Shown here: piece after piece, positions 44,638 through 53,666 of the stretch | How positions within the stretch are numbered: position 1 is the first letter of the stretch | Layout: every line of letters begins with the position of its first letter | Made by a program: the position numbers and the translations under genes | The notes under the pieces: model-generated | What the model saw: only the letters and a program-made list of their open reading frames with translations | Databases searched by the model: none | What the model was told of the DNA's origin: nothing | Assembly (NCBI RefSeq): GCF_030694375.1 | Contig: NZ_JAUXYL010000049.1 | Location: 62,001 to 126,000 of the forward strand | Direction of reading: 5' to 3' | Length of the DNA: 64,000 bases | Source of the DNA: Algoriphagus sp. | Lineage (GTDB): Bacteria; Bacteroidota; Bacteroidia; Cytophagales; Cyclobacteriaceae

Positions 44638-46149
44638 ATGAGATGGCATTTATTTATTTTAGGATTAGTGTTTTTTTTAAAATCATGTCAGTTTATAGAA
44701 ACGCGTGAAAAGCAAGCAATTGATATCTGTAAAAATTCAAAAATTCAATTTGCTGAAAATGATATATTTCAATATTTCGGTTTGCCTGTTAGAGGACTTT
44801 CCCAAGATTCTAAATGGATTGAATTTGCAAACTCTCTTGCCAAAGACGATCCGAATTCAAAATATAAATGGGATGCTCGTGAAATCGAGGATACAGGAGT
44901 TTTTCTGGTTTCATTTACTGATGAAACAAATTGGGGTCAAAATTGGGAAGTGTCTATAGAACAGCAAATTGTTAAGCATATAAATTCAAATGAATTCCTT
45001 AGTAGGAAATACGGATTTTCACGATTAGATAAAGAAAGTGAATTTGAAATAGTTGAATTAGGAAAAAGAACCTTGAGTTTGCAAAAAAAGAACAGTTATT
45101 TTTCCACAGAAGACTCGAAGGACATAGTCTTTACTTTCAATGGTAAAGTAATTAACAATTCAGATAAGACCTTAATAAGCTCTGATCTTTCGGGTGAACT
45201 TCAATTAATTTTTAAAGAAAAAGTTATTTCAGGCTCACAAGAATGGAAATCTGGTTTCAAACGAAAAGCCACAAAATCCCGACCTTGGAGGCCAAATGAG
45301 ACTTTGGAATTTTCTATCAGAACTTCGGATATTGAAGAGATTTATCTTCAATTTGAACCAGAATTTGTATTTTTTGTAGTTAATCTTTCAGTTGAGGACC
45401 CCATCGGATTTACCTATAATAAGGCAATCGGAGAATATGATTTAATGGATGAATGGAAAAATCTCAAAGAATCCGTTAAAAAAAAGAAAGAAAATCAAGC
45501 CGCCTCTGAACTAATCCCAAGTACTGAAACATCTAAGCCTAAGGTGGCCACAAATCAGGCAGTGACGACCAAGCCTTCACCTATAAATGGAGAAGAAAAA
45601 ACTGGAGTAGAAACAAAAAAGTCTGAACCTACCAAAACAGTCACCACACCTGCCAAATCTGAGGCAGAAGCGACTACGCAAAAAGTTCCGGAACCGCCAA
45701 AAATTGATCAACGTGCCGTCATGGGAGCTGGTGGTACTTCGGGTAAAGGAACCCAACCTGCTTCCGGTGGTGCTCAAGGAACATCCAATGCCAAGGGGGA
45801 TGAAGGCAAACCCACAAGTACTGTAGATGGTCGTGCAGTAATGGGAGAAGGCTCTGGAAAAGGAGCCAATTCTGGTGCGGGCTACAGCCTTGATCTTACT
45901 GGGTGGGATTTTGCTTCCCGACCGAATATCAATGACCGTGTTTCTATAAGAAGTGGTCGAATTGTTTTTAAAATAACGATTGATAGTGTTGGTAAGGTAA
46001 TACAAGCAATCCCTTTGGAATTCAATGTAACAAATGAAGTTCTTTCTTATTACAGGCAAGTTGTGAACCAGATTAATTTCAGGAAGCAAAGTGGAGCTGC
46101 CGCAGATTTTTCAACCGGCAAAATCACCTTTATCATTAAGGTGGATTAA
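44638..46149 (+). CDS. Chimera of an unknown lipoprotein domain and a TonB C-terminal domain
   Basis: 503 residues. Residues 1-about 300 are unrelated to the preceding gene: a lipoprotein-like signal (LVFFLKSC, Cys 17; Lys at -2 is unusual) and a polar, AT-rich-encoded domain (IFQYFGLPVRGLSQ, then WGQNWEVSIEQQIVKHINSN) that I cannot name. From about 302 to the end, it matches residues about 113-319 of the upstream TonB protein nearly residue for residue (QAVTTKPSP, the QRAVMGAGG/GRAVMGEGS pair and an identical TGKITFIIKVD end). The transmembrane anchor of TonB is therefore replaced by a lipoprotein head. folC follows 2 bp later. It could be an outer-membrane-tethered partner or competitor of TonB; this is inference. 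Confidence 0.85.
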   Translation: MRWHLFILGLVFFLKSCQFIETREKQAIDICKNSKIQFAENDIFQYFGLPVRGLSQDSKWIEFANSLAKDDPNSKYKWDAREIEDTGVFLVSFTDETNWGQNWEVSIEQQIVKHINSNEFLSRKYGFSRLDKESEFEIVELGKRTLSLQKKNSYFSTEDSKDIVFTFNGKVINNSDKTLISSDLSGELQLIFKEKVISGSQEWKSGFKRKATKSRPWRPNETLEFSIRTSDIEEIYLQFEPEFVFFVVNLSVEDPIGFTYNKAIGEYDLMDEWKNLKESVKKKKENQAASELIPSTETSKPKVATNQAVTTKPSPINGEEKTGVETKKSEPTKTVTTPAKSEAEATTQKVPEPPKIDQRAVMGAGGTSGKGTQPASGGAQGTSNAKGDEGKPTSTVDGRAVMGEGSGKGANSGAGYSLDLTGWDFASRPNINDRVSIRSGRIVFKITIDSVGKVIQAIPLEFNVTNEVLSYYRQVVNQINFRKQSGAAADFSTGKITFIIKVD

Positions 46150-46151
46150 AA

Positions 46152-47450
46152 ATGACTTACCTGGAGACGCTGGACTATCTATTCAATTCTTTGCCCATGT
46201 TTCAGCGAGTGGGCGCTTCCGCGTATAAAAGTGATCTTAACAATACCCTGGCACTTTGCAAGTTTTTGGGAAATCCGGAGCGAAAATTCAAATCCATCCA
46301 TGTTGCCGGGACTAATGGGAAAGGAAGCACCTCCCATACGTTGGCGGCCATTTTTCAAACGGCAGGTTATAAAACAGGACTCTATACCTCTCCACACCTA
46401 AAATCTTTTACCGAACGAATTCGAATCGACGGAGATGAAATCGCTCAAGATGCTGTGGTTCAGTTTGTGACCGAGAACAAGGATTTTCTAGATGATTTAA
46501 AACCCAGTTTCTTTGAGATGACTGTGGGTATGGCGTTCTGGTATTTTGCGCAGCAAAAAGTGGATATCGCCGTGATCGAAGTAGGAATGGGAGGGAGACT
46601 GGACAGCACCAATGTGATTATCCCCGAACTCAGCATCATCACAAATATTGGCTATGATCACATGCAGTTTTTGGGAAGTACCCTTCCTGAGATAGCAGGA
46701 GAAAAGGCCGGAATCATCAAGCCTCAAATACCTGTGATTATCAGTCAAACGCAAGATGAGACCACTTCTGTTTTCCTTGATAAAGCGAGGCAAATGAATG
46801 CTCCCATTGTTTTTGCAGATGAAAAATTTGCAATAAAGAGCGTGAGGGAAAAGAGATTACAAGATCAAATTTTGGCTGAATTTGAAGTTGCCAGTAAAGG
46901 GAGATCTGAAATCCTTGAGTTTGGGCTTTTGGGTAATTATCAGAAATATAATTTACCCGGAATACTCGAAGCCGTTGATCAACTTCGAAGTCAAGGCTGG
47001 AAAATATCTGAAGAAGGGGTTAAAATAGGCTTGGCAGAAGTTGTGGTATTGACCGGACTAAAGGGGCGCTGGCAGATATTGGGAGAGAATCCGACAGTCA
47101 TCGCTGACACGGGTCATAATGAACCTGGAATCCGGGAGATTTTAGCGCAATTGAAAAATTATACCTTCACTAAGCTTTGGATGGTCATCGGGATGGTGCA
47201 GGACAAGGATATTTCCAAAATCCTCAATTTACTGCCAAAAGAGGCGAACTATGTCTTTTGCAATGCCCAAATTCCGAGAGCTATGCCCGCAGACCAACTG
47301 GCTGAGAAGGCTTTTTCTTTGGGACTCAAAGGAGAAATCATTCCAAATGTCAACAATGCCCTAAACTTTGCCCGAAAAAATGCCGGGTCAGATGACCTGA
47401 TATTTGTTGGAGGGAGTACTTTTGTGGTCGCAGAAATCGACGAGCTTTAA
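46152..47450 (+). CDS. folC: Bifunctional folylpolyglutamate synthase/dihydrofolate synthase
   Basis: 432 residues of the Mur-ligase-like family. The ATP loop GTNGKGS is at 53-59; the Mg/ATP segment IDVAVIEVGMGGRLDSTNVI follows near 135, and ITNIGYDHMQFLG contains the catalytic His. The C-terminal ligase domain has TGLKGRWQIL and IADTGHNEPGI. It adds L-glutamate to dihydropteroate and folates. It follows the TonB chimera by 2 bp, and its TAA abuts the trmB ATG. Confidence 0.95.
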   Translation: MTYLETLDYLFNSLPMFQRVGASAYKSDLNNTLALCKFLGNPERKFKSIHVAGTNGKGSTSHTLAAIFQTAGYKTGLYTSPHLKSFTERIRIDGDEIAQDAVVQFVTENKDFLDDLKPSFFEMTVGMAFWYFAQQKVDIAVIEVGMGGRLDSTNVIIPELSIITNIGYDHMQFLGSTLPEIAGEKAGIIKPQIPVIISQTQDETTSVFLDKARQMNAPIVFADEKFAIKSVREKRLQDQILAEFEVASKGRSEILEFGLLGNYQKYNLPGILEAVDQLRSQGWKISEEGVKIGLAEVVVLTGLKGRWQILGENPTVIADTGHNEPGIREILAQLKNYTFTKLWMVIGMVQDKDISKILNLLPKEANYVFCNAQIPRAMPADQLAEKAFSLGLKGEIIPNVNNALNFARKNAGSDDLIFVGGSTFVVAEIDEL

Positions 47451-48116
47451 ATGAGTAGAAAAAAAATGGTGCGCTTCGCTGAAAACGAAGTGAATCCCAA
47501 TGTAATCCAGGCCGGAAAGGCAATTTTTGAAGAAATTAAAGGACACTGGAACGACACCCAATTCCAAAACGAAAACCCGATTGTGGTTGAATTGGCCTGT
47601 GGAAGAGGAGAATTTACCGTGGGTTTAGGGCGGGAATATCGTGATCAAAATTTCATCGGAGTAGATATCAAAGGAAGCCGAATCTGGAAAGGAAGCTCCA
47701 CCGCAACTGCTGAGGGTATTACCAATGTGGCTTTTCTTAGAACTCAAATTCAGAACTTGGATCAGTTTTTTGCCGAAGGCGAGATTTCAGAACTTTGGAT
47801 CACTTTTCCAGATCCTTTCCCGAGGGATGGAGATGAAAAGCGTCGATTAACATCACCGAGATTTCTTGACATGTACAAGCCAATGATCAAATCCGGCGGA
47901 ATCGTTCATTTCAAGACCGACAATACCGGGCTTTTTGAGTATTCACTCGAATTGGTCCAATCCAGAGAAGATATCGAAGTCCTTGCTTTCACTTCTGATT
48001 TTTATCAAAGTGAAATGAAAGATGACCACCATGGAATCAAAACCAAGTACGAGAAATTGTTTTCGGATAAAGGTGAAAAGATCAAATACCTGAAGTTCCG
48101 GTTTAAGACTGAATAG
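47451..48116 (+). CDS. trmB: tRNA (guanine(46)-N7)-methyltransferase
   Basis: 221 residues. SAM-binding motif VVELACGRGEFTVGLG with the acidic end of the second strand in FIGVDIKGSRIWKG, catalytic-region ITFPDPFPRDGDEKRRL, and HFKTDNTGLFEYS near the C-terminus, all typical of TrmB. It makes m7G46 in the tRNA variable loop. It starts immediately after the folC stop. Its last 14 bp overlap the 3' end of the convergent histidine kinase gene. Confidence 0.95.
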   Translation: MSRKKMVRFAENEVNPNVIQAGKAIFEEIKGHWNDTQFQNENPIVVELACGRGEFTVGLGREYRDQNFIGVDIKGSRIWKGSSTATAEGITNVAFLRTQIQNLDQFFAEGEISELWITFPDPFPRDGDEKRRLTSPRFLDMYKPMIKSGGIVHFKTDNTGLFEYSLELVQSREDIEVLAFTSDFYQSEMKDDHHGIKTKYEKLFSDKGEKIKYLKFRFKTE

Positions 48117-50490
48117 TGTCAATCTCTAGTTTCTCCAAATAGAAGGCTTTCAGGACCTTTTCAAATAATAATTCGGAATCTACAGGCTTGGTCATGTAGT
48201 CATCCATGCCAACACTATTTGCGTGAATTTTGCTTTTTTCAGTGGTATCTGCTGTGACGGCGATGATTGGGATATTCGTGTGCCTCAGTCCACCTTGCCC
48301 GCCTCGGATGGCCACTGTGGCTTCGTATCCGTCCATTTCCGGCATTTGGAGATCCATCAGGATTAGGTCAAAGGATTTGGAGTTTAACTTGTCCAAGGCC
48401 TCCAATCCATGTCCTGCAAAATCAAAGGTAATGCCTTCCCATTTTCTGAGGATAGATTTGATTACTAACTGGTTGACAGGATTGTCTTCCACGACCAATA
48501 TCGATTTTCCTTTCAAAAGAGCTTTTGAGTCTTTTTTGATTAATTCTAAGGGTTCCTGCTGTGCTTTTTGAAAGGTAAGCTTGACCTCGACAGTGGTACC
48601 TAAGCCGACATTACTTTCAATTGACACACTTCCCTGATACAAATTTACCAAGGCTTTGACGATGCAAAGTCCCAAGCCAAATCCCCCGAATTTCCGCTTG
48701 TCATCGATTTGTTCCTGAATGAAGGATTCAAATATTCGATCCAGTTTTTCGGGCCTTATTCCAATGCCCGTATCAGAGACATTGAAGGTTAAGATTTGAT
48801 TCTCTTCGTTTTCCTCAAGTTGTGTGATTTGTAATTTTACTTTTCCCGAAGGGGTAAATTTGATTGCATTATGGAGAACATTATTCAGAATCTGACGAAA
48901 ACGTACAGCATCGCCGACGATTCGTTTTGGGAGTTCGACATTTTCTTCATAGATAAAAGTCAGTCCTTTGTCGCGTGCCTGCTGATAGCTGAGGGATTTG
49001 ATTTCTGTCAGGGACTTTTGAAGATCAAAAGGTTTCCGCTCTAAGTTAAGCTCTCCTTTTTCGATTTTGGAATAATCCAGAATGTCATCAATCGAGGTCA
49101 AAAGTGAAACTGAAGAGTATTTGATCACCTCTAGATTTTCTTTGATTTTTTCGTCAGAAATTTCAGACATGATTGACTGAGAAAGTCCCAAAATCGCATT
49201 GAGCGGGGTGCGCAGTTCATGGCTCATATTGGAAAGAAAATAGGACTTGATCTCGTTGCTTTCTTCAGATCGCTGAAGGGCCAAGGTTTGCGCTTTTTCC
49301 TTTTCATTTCGCAAAAGTCGAATTCGGTTTGCCATCGACAGGGACAGAAATAGAATCTCAAGCCCGGTACCCAATTTGGCGGAATTTTCTGTGATGAAAG
49401 AGTTTGGAATTAGGTTGAAATTATTGAGAATAAATACGATAAAACCCAGTGTAAATGAGGCAATACCTAATGCAAAGAAAATATCAACAGGTTGTTTTCT
49501 GATGATACTTAATGTCACACCTATAGTACAGAGTATGATTAGTGTAAAGCCAAGTCCATTGACCAGTGGATAATACAACGGACGTCCGGGATCGTATATC
49601 AATATGCCCAATATCAGGATCAGGATTGAGATATTGACACTGTTGAAAGCAGTATTCAGTGGTTTTGAGAAGTTGTTGACTCGACTGTATACTTGCGTGT
49701 ACCTTCCGAATAGAACTCCCGATATCGCAGCAAAAAGCAACAGACTTCTGTCAGCAAACCAGCCGGAATCTTTAAGGAAATATTGAAAAAAATACCCATC
49801 CAATGAGGAATGAAGCAAAGCCACTGAAACTACATAAAAGACGTAGAGCATGAAACTTTTTTCCTTGATCCCAAAATAGAAAAACAAGTAGGTGGTTGCA
49901 GCTAAAGCAAGCAATCCGTAAAAGATCCCAAAAACAAGTTGATCAAAATAGGTTGACTTGATCAACGAAAAATCATCATGAATAGTCAGCGGAAGACTGA
50001 TAACCTCTCCATCACTGTGCAGATGCAAATAGAATTCTGCGGAGGAGTTAGCTTCCAGTTGGATTGGAAAAAGTAACTTTCGGTGTTCAACCGGTCGATT
50101 GGCAAATGGAATCATATCTCCATTTTTGACCAGACTTATTTTTTCATCTGCATCTATGCGATAAAGATCAGCCACATCAGTAATCGGGCGGGCAGTTTCA
50201 AGAAACCACTTCTTTACCTCACTGGAGGAATTTGTAAGGGTAAATCTGACCCAATAGTGATGGTTGGTGAATCCCAGGTTGGTGGTAGGGTTTGCCAAGG
50301 ATGTGAAAGCGAACTTTGACTTATCAGCAATCACATCATCAAGGGACACGAAATCTTCACCCAAGTCTAGTATTTCAGACTGATTATGAATGGAAAAAGG
50401 ATATTTTTCAACAGAATTAACATGTTTCCCATCAGCAAAAACCACTATGGAAAGACATGCCATTGTAAGGGTGAAGTACAATTTTAGCAT
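48103..50490 (-). CDS. 7TMR-DISM hybrid histidine kinase with C-terminal receiver
   Basis: 795 residues: signal peptide, periplasmic 7TMR-DISMED2-type sensor (about 30-170; WVRFTLTNSSSEVKKWFLETA), seven transmembrane helices (about 183-385), HisKA with the phospho-acceptor His424 (SNMSHELRTPLNAILG), HATPase with NVLHNAIKF, DTGIGI and GFGLGLCIV, and a receiver domain with phospho-acceptor Asp713 (LILMDLQMPEMDG). The periplasmic domain is of the carbohydrate-binding type used by this receptor class. No separate response regulator or DNA-binding output is adjacent, so its partner is encoded elsewhere. Confidence 0.93.
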   Translation of the reverse strand: MLKLYFTLTMACLSIVVFADGKHVNSVEKYPFSIHNQSEILDLGEDFVSLDDVIADKSKFAFTSLANPTTNLGFTNHHYWVRFTLTNSSSEVKKWFLETARPITDVADLYRIDADEKISLVKNGDMIPFANRPVEHRKLLFPIQLEANSSAEFYLHLHSDGEVISLPLTIHDDFSLIKSTYFDQLVFGIFYGLLALAATTYLFFYFGIKEKSFMLYVFYVVSVALLHSSLDGYFFQYFLKDSGWFADRSLLLFAAISGVLFGRYTQVYSRVNNFSKPLNTAFNSVNISILILILGILIYDPGRPLYYPLVNGLGFTLIILCTIGVTLSIIRKQPVDIFFALGIASFTLGFIVFILNNFNLIPNSFITENSAKLGTGLEILFLSLSMANRIRLLRNEKEKAQTLALQRSEESNEIKSYFLSNMSHELRTPLNAILGLSQSIMSEISDEKIKENLEVIKYSSVSLLTSIDDILDYSKIEKGELNLERKPFDLQKSLTEIKSLSYQQARDKGLTFIYEENVELPKRIVGDAVRFRQILNNVLHNAIKFTPSGKVKLQITQLEENEENQILTFNVSDTGIGIRPEKLDRIFESFIQEQIDDKRKFGGFGLGLCIVKALVNLYQGSVSIESNVGLGTTVEVKLTFQKAQQEPLELIKKDSKALLKGKSILVVEDNPVNQLVIKSILRKWEGITFDFAGHGLEALDKLNSKSFDLILMDLQMPEMDGYEATVAIRGGQGGLRHTNIPIIAVTADTTEKSKIHANSVGMDDYMTKPVDSELLFEKVLKAFYLEKLEIDTIQS

Positions 50491-50540
50491 GTTCTGAAGG
50501 TCGGGTTTTGCTATTTACGGTGAAAGGCCCGTTTTTGGAT

Positions 50541-51419
50541 TTACTTTACAAAATCCTGCGCTTTGTATTTGGGATTGGGATATTGGTAAAATCCCTCTCC
50601 TGATTTCTCTCCAAGTTTGCCTTGGTCAATGTAGGTTTTGAGCAAAGCAGCAAAAGCGACAGAAGCCCGATCGGGCATCTTGTGTGTCACATGCCAAGCC
50701 GTATCCAAACCTATGGAGTCTAAAATGCCAAAAGGCCCCATCGGCATGTGGAAATTAACCATCCAGGATTTGTCAATATCCTCAATAGAAGCTACTTCTC
50801 CTGTCAATAGCTTGCCTGCAGCACCGATCAAAGCCATTAGCATGGTATTGAAAATGTACCCCGGATTTTCTTTTTTCAAAATGACGGGTACCTGATTCAG
50901 CTTTCTTCCCAAATCTTCCAAAATTGGAATCAAAGCGGGATCTGTTGTCGGATGAGGCATGATGTCAACCACCCGCGAATAAAACACATCGTGAAAATGG
51001 AAGGCACAAAATCGCTCAGGTCTACCGGAATCTTCGGCAAACATGGATGCCAGCATATACGAAGTGTTGGTAGTAAAAATGGTCTTCTCAGGAGCGATTT
51101 CTCCAAACTGTTTCCAGACCTTTTTTTTGATATCGACTTCTTCGGTGACGCTTTCGTTAATAAAATCCGCATCTTTTACAGCTTCTACAGGATCAAGGGT
51201 GAATTTTATGCGGCTTAAAATATCCAAATCTTGTCCTTTGCTGATTTGACCTGATTTGTGAAGCTGTTGCAATATTTTTTGCATGGTATTCAGTGAAAAA
51301 TCCAGGGATTTTTGTTGAACATCATACACCCTGACATGAAAGCCTGAGATTGAAGACTGCAAAGCCACCCGAGAACCGAGTGTCCCCGCGCCGAGAATGC
51401 AAATATTTTTGATACTCAT
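50541..51419 (-). CDS. 3-hydroxyacyl-CoA dehydrogenase, NAD-dependent
   Basis: 292 residues, stand-alone (not fused to an enoyl-CoA hydratase). The NAD loop ICILGAGTLGSRVAL starts at residue 6 with the acidic VYDVQ at the end of the second strand; the substrate-domain signature appears as CAFHFHDVFYSRVVDIMPH, diverged from the usual HFFNP motif. It oxidises 3-hydroxyacyl-CoA in beta-oxidation. Last gene of a four-gene minus-strand operon (gap of 5 bp to the phosphotransferase gene). Confidence 0.9.
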   Translation of the reverse strand: MSIKNICILGAGTLGSRVALQSSISGFHVRVYDVQQKSLDFSLNTMQKILQQLHKSGQISKGQDLDILSRIKFTLDPVEAVKDADFINESVTEEVDIKKKVWKQFGEIAPEKTIFTTNTSYMLASMFAEDSGRPERFCAFHFHDVFYSRVVDIMPHPTTDPALIPILEDLGRKLNQVPVILKKENPGYIFNTMLMALIGAAGKLLTGEVASIEDIDKSWMVNFHMPMGPFGILDSIGLDTAWHVTHKMPDRASVAFAALLKTYIDQGKLGEKSGEGFYQYPNPKYKAQDFVK

Positions 51420-51424
51420 TTTGC

Positions 51425-52453
51425 TTATATTTTTTCGGTAAGAATACTTTTTTCAGCCATTTTTCCGGCGGCCTCGACTACATGAATTAAACCGGCAAAT
51501 CTTGGGTCATTGGCAAAACCCTGCGTGTATCGCTTGTAGATCTGTTGTGCAATCACTCCGACTTTGAATAGCCCAAATACATAATAAAAAAGGATATCAG
51601 TGAGATCAAACGATGTACGGCTTCCGTAATATGCAATCACCTCAGCCCTTGTCATATTTCCCGACAGGTGAGTCATGTTGAACATTTTGAGAATATTAGG
51701 ATCATCAGCCTGTGCCCAATAGGCCAAGGACGTCCCAAGGTCCATCAGTGGATCACCCACCGTCGCCATTTCCCAGTCCAGCACCGCTTTGATTTCAGTT
51801 TTTTGCTCAAAATCAAGCACTAGGTTGTCGTATTTATAGTCATTGTGAAGGAAGCCGATATTTTCCGTTTGTGGAGTGTGAAGCTTCAGCCATTGAGCGA
51901 CTTTTTCCATTTCAGGAAGTTCATTGGTTTTGGCCTTGAAGAAGCGATCAGACCATCCCAAGACTTGTCTTTCTACATAGCCTTCAGGTTTTCCAAGATC
52001 CGATAATCCAGATTCTTTAAGTTCTAAAAGGTGAAGCTCAACAAGGCTGTCAATGGTGTTTTCAGAAAGCCTTCTGAATTCAATTTCATTTAAAGTGAAA
52101 TCAGGATTTGGTTTGTTTCTTAGAATAACTCCTTCGACAAATTCCATGACCAAAAGTGGAGCTTGATCGAAGTTCGCACCCCGATAAAGTGCAAGGGGCT
52201 TTGGTGCCTTTTGGTAACCGGCTTTTTGAAGCGCTTCGAGTACATGGCATTCCCGTACCATATCATGTGCCTTGCTGATTTTGTCCCCAAATGGAGCCCT
52301 TCTCATGGCAAATTTCCCTTTAGGAGTCTGGATCAGAAAAGTAAGGTTAGAAAAACCTCCAGAGATTTGAGTGATCTCCATGGCATTCGAGTCCAGTGAT
52401 AGCGTTTCCCGGAGATAGGTCTTCAGTCCTGAAAAGTCGAGTGATTTATCCAT
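51425..52453 (-). CDS. APH/choline-kinase-family phosphotransferase (ACAD10/11 kinase-like)
   Basis: 342 residues. Small-molecule kinase fold: catalytic loop FLHNDYKYDNLVLD (HxDxxxxN pattern) near residue 202, metal-binding LDWEMATVGDPLMDLG near 222, and the N-lobe GGFSNLTFLIQTPKG. This is the type of kinase domain fused to the acyl-CoA dehydrogenase in eukaryotic ACAD10/ACAD11, and it is separate in bacterial levulinate (Lva) loci, where it phosphorylates 4-hydroxyacyl-CoA. Its gene overlaps the acyl-CoA dehydrogenase gene by 8 bp, the split equivalent of that fusion. Confidence 0.85.
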   Translation of the reverse strand: MDKSLDFSGLKTYLRETLSLDSNAMEITQISGGFSNLTFLIQTPKGKFAMRRAPFGDKISKAHDMVRECHVLEALQKAGYQKAPKPLALYRGANFDQAPLLVMEFVEGVILRNKPNPDFTLNEIEFRRLSENTIDSLVELHLLELKESGLSDLGKPEGYVERQVLGWSDRFFKAKTNELPEMEKVAQWLKLHTPQTENIGFLHNDYKYDNLVLDFEQKTEIKAVLDWEMATVGDPLMDLGTSLAYWAQADDPNILKMFNMTHLSGNMTRAEVIAYYGSRTSFDLTDILFYYVFGLFKVGVIAQQIYKRYTQGFANDPRFAGLIHVVEAAGKMAEKSILTEKI

Positions 52454-53657
52454 CGTTTCGATAACTTTTCAGAATACTTCGTGCTAATGCAGATTTATGC
52501 ACTTCATCCGGACCATCGTAGATTCTCGCTCCACGTTCGTGCCGATACCAAAAGGAAAGAAGTGTATCATCAGTAATGCCCAAGGCTCCATGAACCTGGA
52601 TGGCGCGATCAATTACTTTCATCAGGACATCAGCAACAAAAAATTTAATAGTCGATATGTCTTCGCGGACCGCTTTGGCACCAAGCTCCTGCATTTTTTC
52701 TGCGGTATCCAAGACCATCAATCGACTTGCTTTGATTTCTGCACGGCTTTCCGCAATCCAGTTTTGAATCGTCTGTTTATCTGCCAATGGCTTTCCCAAA
52801 TCCAATTCTCTGGACATGGCTCGTCGGCACATCAGGTCAAACACCCGCTCGCAAATCCCAATCCAACGCATGCAATGGTGGATTCGACCCGGTCCCAGTC
52901 GTTCTTGAGCCAATGCAAATCCCGCTCCCTCGCTTCCGATGAGATTAGCAGCAGGTACGATACAATCCTCAAATTTGATCTCGGCATGAGACATGTAATC
53001 TTCCCCTGCTTCGCCCATGATGGGGATATTCCGAATGAATCGGTATCCGGGGTTATCCAAGGGGACAATGACCATGCTGGCACGTTGATAGGGAGAATCC
53101 GCATCCGGATTGGTCACAGCCATCACTATCGTGAAGCTTGCACCGTCTGCCGCTGTGGTAAACCATTTGTGTCCGTTGATCCGGTAATAATCACCCTCCC
53201 GTGTAGCTGTTGTACTCATATTTATCGGATTGCTGCCGGCATGCTCTGGCTCTGTCATCGCAAAGCAGCTGCGGATTTTACCTTCTTGAAGTGGCTTTAA
53301 CCAGGTGTTTTTTTGAGCATCAGTACCAAAAAGGTGCAGCAATTCCATGTTTCCGATATCGGGTGCATTACAATTAAACACATAATGTCCGATTGGGCTT
53401 TGTCCCAGAATTTCCGATACCTGAGCAAATTGAACTAAGTTTAAGCCAAGTCCTCCTTCTTCTTTTGGGAGGTGAGGGGCAAAAAGCCCGAGATTTTTCG
53501 CCTCTTTTCTTAGCGCCTGAAGTTGGGGTAAATAAGATCGGAAAGGACCTATGACCACACTCAAATCGATGGGGAAAAGTTCTTTTTTCACAAAAGCGCG
53601 GTAGCGCTCAAGAAGCACATTTAGCGTTTCCTGTGGGGGATTTTGGGTAGGGTTCAT
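52446..53657 (-). CDS. Acyl-CoA dehydrogenase, ACAD10/11-like
   Basis: 403 residues. Standard ACAD fold: N-terminal helices, FAD segment CFAMTEPEHAGSNPINM (about 132) and GHKWFTTAADGASFTIVMAV, C-terminal helical domain. At the place of the usual catalytic Glu (IYEGT) the sequence is IYDGPDEVH with Asp381, the variant typical of the ACAD10/11 branch. In that branch the enzyme acts on phosphorylated 4-hydroxyacyl-CoA, eliminating phosphate. Neighbouring kinase, SDR and hydroxyacyl-CoA dehydrogenase genes support such a pathway. The true substrate is inferred. Confidence 0.9.
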   Translation of the reverse strand: MNPTQNPPQETLNVLLERYRAFVKKELFPIDLSVVIGPFRSYLPQLQALRKEAKNLGLFAPHLPKEEGGLGLNLVQFAQVSEILGQSPIGHYVFNCNAPDIGNMELLHLFGTDAQKNTWLKPLQEGKIRSCFAMTEPEHAGSNPINMSTTATREGDYYRINGHKWFTTAADGASFTIVMAVTNPDADSPYQRASMVIVPLDNPGYRFIRNIPIMGEAGEDYMSHAEIKFEDCIVPAANLIGSEGAGFALAQERLGPGRIHHCMRWIGICERVFDLMCRRAMSRELDLGKPLADKQTIQNWIAESRAEIKASRLMVLDTAEKMQELGAKAVREDISTIKFFVADVLMKVIDRAIQVHGALGITDDTLLSFWYRHERGARIYDGPDEVHKSALARSILKSYRNDG

Positions 53658-53666
53658 GGGTGGATC

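Noticed and set aside
44638..44700. Assembly error as the cause of the TonB duplication
   Set aside because: The two copies differ at many synonymous and conservative positions, so they are not a duplicated read or misjoin.
45577..46089. Open frame of 170 codons on the minus strand
   Set aside because: Antisense of the low-complexity linker and TonB domain of the chimera; its Ser/Phe/Arg-rich composition is a by-product of the Lys/Thr/Ala/Glu-rich coding strand.
52497..53300. Open frame of 267 codons on the + strand
   Set aside because: It lies entirely opposite the acyl-CoA dehydrogenase gene, whose family motifs are unambiguous; the antisense protein has no domain character.
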